From: an uncultured Flavobacteriaceae bacterium
Lineage (GTDB): Bacteria > Bacteroidota > Bacteroidia > Flavobacteriales > Flavobacteriaceae
NCBI GenBank assembly: GCA_938010765.1
Contig: CALLVX010000138.1
Span: forward strand, 1-42,426
Reading direction: 5' to 3'
DNA length: 42,426 nt
Shown: piece by piece, positions 42,298 through 42,426 of the stretch
Layout: every line of letters begins with the position of its first letter
Numbering within the stretch: position 1 is the stretch's first letter
Position numbers and translations under genes: made by a program
Notes under the pieces: model-generated
What the model was told of the DNA's origin: nothing
Databases searched by the model: none
Seen by the model: only the letters and a program-made list of their open reading frames with translations

Positions 42298-42426
42298 TAT
42301 ATTTGCACCCGCTTTGAGGCTGAGGGATTAGATGTATAGAGAAAGCGAAAGTTGATTGACCGTTATAGAACGGGAGATATTAAGAAGTTCATTGGAATAT
42401 TGTAAAGACAACAAAGTACGGCGGAT
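42298..42426 (+). promoter_or_regulatory. Probable rRNA operon promoter and antitermination leader
   Basis: A -7 element TATATTTG (42298-42305) with strong AT-rich DNA before it is followed by CCGTT-ATAG-AACGG, a boxB-like hairpin (near 42361-42374), and GTTCATTGGAATATTG (near 42388), similar to the boxA-type word that precedes 16S rRNA in Flavobacteria. The 16S gene would start just right of the window. Inferred from motif order; no rRNA sequence is visible. Confidence 0.45.

Noticed and set aside
1-42426. CRISPR arrays or phage structural genes
   Set aside because: No regularly spaced repeats with unique spacers and no phage-type proteins were seen.

Overview
The window is a chromosome segment of a Bacteroidota bacterium, most likely a marine Flavobacteriaceae. 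The support is low-GC DNA, the split transketolase, T9SS cargo with a C-terminal sorting domain, TAnnTTTG-type -7 promoter elements, many TTG or GTG starts, and transposase remnants whose sequence resembles flavobacterial elements. The species cannot be named from this sequence alone.

Layout. (1) 1-7250 is an accessory, partly decayed zone. It holds the tail of an IS200/IS605 TnpA and its end hairpin, a divergent membrane protein/HxlR regulator pair with a likely operator, and a short-chain dehydrogenase remnant. It also holds an orphan Pycsar-effector-like (DUF5706-like) membrane protein, a siderophore-interacting flavoprotein, a bestrophin-like channel, a cupin gene broken by one in-frame TAA, a second IS200/IS605 TnpA and an IS982 remnant. 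(2) 7280-16760 is mostly housekeeping and metabolism: tRNA-Lys, aroK, a phosphoribosyltransferase, an HslR-like S4 protein, an FKBP-type lipoprotein, an outer-membrane barrel, split transketolase, a GH16 glucanase lipoprotein, a serine hydrolase and its probable AraC-type regulator. (3) 16770-19600 looks like a cassette region. Three single genes, all on the minus strand, are separated by imperfect palindromes (with an IS1182 scrap among them). The layout resembles integron cassettes with attC-like sites, but there is no integrase in the window and the classical attC core boxes do not match. (4) 20033-32355 is conserved core: tgt, an LptF/LptG-type permease, an EamA transporter, accA, dnaB, a GATase-like secreted protein often mislabelled asparagine synthetase B, a Cof-type HAD phosphatase, a YjbQ-family protein, and the thrS-infC-rpmI-rplT translation operon, in which infC seems to start with AUA. 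(5) 32533-41377 holds a conserved membrane protein, a 1384-residue T9SS-sorted beta-helix protein followed at once by a secreted deaminase-fold protein, and a TPR/LuxR-type membrane regulator convergent to them. (6) The right edge holds an IS66 scrap and what looks like the promoter and antitermination leader of an rRNA operon that would begin just outside the window.

The strongest leads for something undescribed are the T9SS protein/secreted deaminase pair (34522-39598), the palindrome-separated single-gene region (16770-19600), and the orphan Pycsar-effector-like gene (1694-2386). All functional statements rest on reading motifs by eye; no database search was run.
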